DNA of 64,000 nucleotides from Mycobacterium sp. ITM-2016-00317. Its GTDB lineage: Bacteria; Actinomycetota; Actinomycetes; Mycobacteriales; Mycobacteriaceae. Below, one piece after another: positions 61,636 to 64,000 of the stretch. The position numbers and the translations under genes were made by a program. The notes beneath the pieces were generated by a model. That model ran no database searches. It was not told the origin of the DNA and was given only the letters and a program-made list of their open reading frames with translations. Where the stretch lies: NCBI RefSeq assembly GCF_002968295.1, contig NZ_CP134399.1, forward strand, positions 3,162,001 through 3,226,000. The letters are read 5' to 3'. Every line of letters starts with the position of its first letter. Within the stretch, counting starts at the first letter, position 1.

Positions 61636-62349
61636 ATGAAGTTGCAAGGCGCGACCGCGCTCGTGACCGGTGCCAATCGGGGGATCGGTCACCACTTCGC
61701 GGAGGAACTCCTCCGGCGCGGTGCCAAGGTGTACGCGACGGCACGTCGGCCCGAGTCGGTGGACCTGCCCGGCGCCGAGGTGCTGCGACTCGACATCACC
61801 GACCAGTCGTCGGTCGACGCGGCCGCCGAGCGTGCCGGTGATGTCGACGTCCTGGTCAACAATGCCGCCGACACCGCGGGCGGAAACCTCGTCACCGGTG
61901 ATCTCGCCGCCATCCGCTCGACCATGGACTCGAACTACTACGGCACACTCGCGATGATTCGGGCATTCGCACCGATCCTGGCCCGCAACGGCGGCGGCGC
62001 CATCCTCAACGTATTGTCCGCTGTTGCGTGGAACACCGTCGAGGGCAACACCGCCTATGCCGCAGCCAAATCCGCAGAGTGGGGACTGACCAATGGCGTG
62101 CGCGTCGAACTGGAACGCCAAGGCACCCTCGTCACTGCTCTGGTGCCCGGACTGGTCGGAACGCAGACGCTTTTCGATTTCGCCGAGCGCAATGGCATCC
62201 AGTTCCCCGACGGCGCTGTGATCGATCCCGCCGACCTGGTGCGGTTGGCGCTCGACGGCCTTGAGGCCGGCGAGATCGAGATCATGGACCCTCTGGCGAT
62301 CGAGGCTAAGGCGACGCTGTCGGGACCGCCCAGGGCTTTGGCGCTCTAG
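61636..62349 (+). CDS. SDR-family oxidoreductase
   Basis: A 237-residue short-chain dehydrogenase. The cofactor motif TGANRGIGHHFAEELL is near residue 12, NNAAD near 75, and Tyr-x3-Lys in YAAAKSAEWGL near 140. The usual catalytic serine corresponds to LNVLSAVAW. The ATG follows GGAGGACAG. Regulation by the divergent TetR through two operators is strongly suggested. Confidence 0.9.
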   Translation: MKLQGATALVTGANRGIGHHFAEELLRRGAKVYATARRPESVDLPGAEVLRLDITDQSSVDAAAERAGDVDVLVNNAADTAGGNLVTGDLAAIRSTMDSNYYGTLAMIRAFAPILARNGGGAILNVLSAVAWNTVEGNTAYAAAKSAEWGLTNGVRVELERQGTLVTALVPGLVGTQTLFDFAERNGIQFPDGAVIDPADLVRLALDGLEAGEIEIMDPLAIEAKATLSGPPRALAL

Positions 62350-62437
62350 CCGCGAGCGTGCGTGTCTGCGGCTGACACGCCGGGCCACAACGGGATTCGG
62401 CGCACGCTCGTCGCGTTACCGGGCGACGATCTCGCCG

Positions 62438-64000
62438 TCATCTCGATTCCGAACGGACGGGCCGGCGGTCCAGCCAGTGCTGCGCGGCGAGCTTGGCCCG
62501 GTCCTCGACGAGGAACCAGACCAGGGCATAGCCCCAGACGACCCCGGCCCACGCCCAACCCAGCGGGGTCATCAACACTCCGTAGACCGCGATCAGTGTG
62601 GCGATCACCTGGGTGGCGATCACCGCGACGAGCAGTACCGGCGCCGGGCCCGGCCGCGACCAGAATGTCCCGCGGGTACGGGTGACGAATACCGTCAGGT
62701 GTCCCGACACCGACAATTTCAGGTAGATCAGAGTGCGGATCAGGTCCTCGTCGAGCCCGAAGGCGGAGTGCGCTATCGCCAACAGCAGGAAGGTCTCGAC
62801 GACACCCATCACGCCCAGCGTGGTGGCGATGGTGAGCACGCGACGCATGTCCCAGGAGACAGGTTGGTCCGAGCCCCGAACACGGTCGTAGGCGATCGTC
62901 AGGATCGCGGCGTCGTTGAGAAGCGCCAGGAACACGATCATCACCGCGGTGACCGGAAAGAAGTTCAGGACCACGATCGACAACGTGATCAACAGCAGCA
63001 CCCGGATGGTCTCGGCGATGCGGTAAGTGGCGTAATTGGTCATCCGGGCGAAGATCTCTCTGGCCTGACGGATCGCGTCCACGATCACCGACAGTCCCGG
63101 CGCAAGCAGCACCACGTCGGCGGCGGCGCGGGCGGCCTCGGTCGCTCCGGCCACCGCGATGCCGGCGTCGGCCTGTTTCAGGGCCGGCGCGTCGTTGACT
63201 CCGTCGCCCGTCATCCCCACGATGTGCCCACGCGCCTGCAGCAGTCGCACGATGCGGTACTTGTGTTCCGGAAACACCTGGGCGAAGCCGTCGGCCGCGG
63301 CCACCTGCGCGGCCAAGGCATCGTCGTTCTTGGCGGTGTCCAACGCGGCGGCGTCCACGATGCGATCGCCCAGACCGACCCGGCGGGCGATCTCGCGGCC
63401 GATGGCGGCCTGGTCGCCGGTGACCATCTTGACCTCGACGCCGAGCTGCTGCGCCGCGCGAATGGTCGCGGGGGAGTCGTCCCGGGGTGGGTCGGCAAGG
63501 GCCACCACACCCAACAGGCGCCAGTCGCCCTGATCGTCGGTGCGCGCCACGCCCAACGACCGGTAGCCGCGCTCGGCGAACCGCTCGACCACCTCACCGA
63601 CCTGATTCGTGGCGGAGTCGTGCGCACACAGCGCGCCGATGACCTGCGGGGCGCCCTTGCTGACCTTGACAGTGCGACCGTCGTCGCCGCGAATCGTCGC
63701 CTCGGTGCGCTTGGTGACCGGATCGAACGGGGTGAAGTCCTCGGCCACAGGCGGTGGCATCTGGCCGGCGGTCCCCAGCACGGCCATGTCGATGGGATCG
63801 TTGTCCTCCGCGCGTGAGGCCGAGGCCGCGGCCCGCAGTAGGTCGGCGTCATCGACCGCGAGCGCCACCCAGGACTCCGCCACCGTCAGTCGGTTCTCGG
63901 TGAGCGTGCCGGTCTTGTCCGAACACAGCACATCCACCCCGCCGAGTTCCTCGACCGCGGGCAGGTGACTGACGACGGCCTGGTGGCGGGCCAGCTTCCG
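62438..64000 (-). CDS. P-type cation ATPase, plasma-membrane H+-ATPase (P3A) type, N-terminus outside window
   Basis: About 520 C-terminal residues are visible. The phosphorylation site DVLCSDKTGTLTEN lies at the right edge; TGDQAAIGREIARRVGLG and GMTGDGVNDAPALKQADAGIAVAGATEAARAAAD form the hinge and P domain. A C-terminal membrane region with about six helices follows (IRVLLLITLSIVVLNFFPVTAVMIVFLALLNDAAI). The sequence resembles type IIIA proton pumps of plants, fungi and some bacteria rather than heavy-metal ATPases. The actuator domain and first helices lie beyond position 64000. Confidence 0.88.
   Translation of the reverse strand, partial: RKLARHQAVVSHLPAVEELGGVDVLCSDKTGTLTENRLTVAESWVALAVDDADLLRAAASASRAEDNDPIDMAVLGTAGQMPPPVAEDFTPFDPVTKRTEATIRGDDGRTVKVSKGAPQVIGALCAHDSATNQVGEVVERFAERGYRSLGVARTDDQGDWRLLGVVALADPPRDDSPATIRAAQQLGVEVKMVTGDQAAIGREIARRVGLGDRIVDAAALDTAKNDDALAAQVAAADGFAQVFPEHKYRIVRLLQARGHIVGMTGDGVNDAPALKQADAGIAVAGATEAARAAADVVLLAPGLSVIVDAIRQAREIFARMTNYATYRIAETIRVLLLITLSIVVLNFFPVTAVMIVFLALLNDAAILTIAYDRVRGSDQPVSWDMRRVLTIATTLGVMGVVETFLLLAIAHSAFGLDEDLIRTLIYLKLSVSGHLTVFVTRTRGTFWSRPGPAPVLLVAVIATQVIATLIAVYGVLMTPLGWAWAGVVWGYALVWFLVEDRAKLAAQHWLDRRPVRSESR

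Overview
The window reads as a chromosomal segment of a Mycobacterium/Mycolicibacterium-type actinobacterium, probably a rapid grower. The evidence is high GC, frequent GTG/TTG starts and short start/stop overlaps, plus lineage-specific families: an antigen-85-type mycolyltransferase, MmpS/MmpL, a FadD32-like fatty acyl-AMP ligase, a RipD-type NlpC/P60 protein, F420-type LLM oxidoreductases, a PE-PPE-domain esterase, DUF732 and DUF5078 secreted proteins, and a 639-residue BacA/Rv1819c-like transporter.

Layout. 1-4.9 kb: the N-terminal part of a long isocitrate lyase (minus strand, cut by the left edge), then a minus-strand unit tenA-urc1-urc4-upp that looks like the UMP-dependent uracil degradation route. 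4.9-15.8 kb: redox proteins (DUF899, thiol peroxidase), RipD, an MpaB-like oxygenase divergent from a TetR regulator, and a run of envelope or secreted proteins with a fatty acyl-AMP ligase. 15.8-24.9 kb: hydrolase, LLM oxidoreductase, a frameshifted acyl-CoA synthetase, small hypotheticals, the mycolyltransferase and a type II NADH dehydrogenase with an extra tail. 24.9-34.7 kb: a minus-strand unit with HD, GlxA, DJ-1 and transporter genes, then SDR/TetR, MarR/FUSC and permease/ArsR/SRPBCC modules, several with readable operators.

34.9-43.6 kb is the most unusual region. Oxidative catabolic genes (cytochrome P450, aldehyde dehydrogenase, GMC oxidoreductase, a molybdopterin-oxidoreductase-fold lipoprotein and an acetoacetate decarboxylase-like protein) are interleaved with two ECF sigma factors on the opposite strand. 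A 28-nt element with 24 identical positions lies in both intergenic regions upstream of the two oxidative operons. One of these regions also carries a decayed remnant of the 3' end of the second sigma gene. I read this as a sigma-factor-controlled oxidation cluster that has undergone duplication and deletion. It is followed (43.9-45.9 kb) by a scrap zone with a truncated TetR gene, a twice-frameshifted RibD/dihydrofolate-reductase-like gene and a possible LLM remnant.

45.9-64 kb: a K+ channel-like protein paired with a DUF6394-type membrane protein, a DJ-1 protein, a tiny Rmf-like protein, an ATP-grasp/serine-hydrolase pair beside bacA, then a four-gene overlapping operon mmpS-mmpL-DUF732-DUF5078. 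The last gene is of the Rv0455c family, linked to siderophore secretion. A TetR gene, a transglycosylase-like secreted protein, a TetR/SDR divergent pair with two excellent operators, and a P3A-type cation ATPase cut by the right edge complete the window.

Six single-base losses interrupt five otherwise well-conserved genes (near 17.69, 32.61, 34.88, 44.59, 44.94 and 58.85 kb). All have the same sign, which suggests either residual consensus errors in this sequence or an unusual load of fresh pseudogenes. No tRNA, rRNA, CRISPR array or intact transposase was seen.
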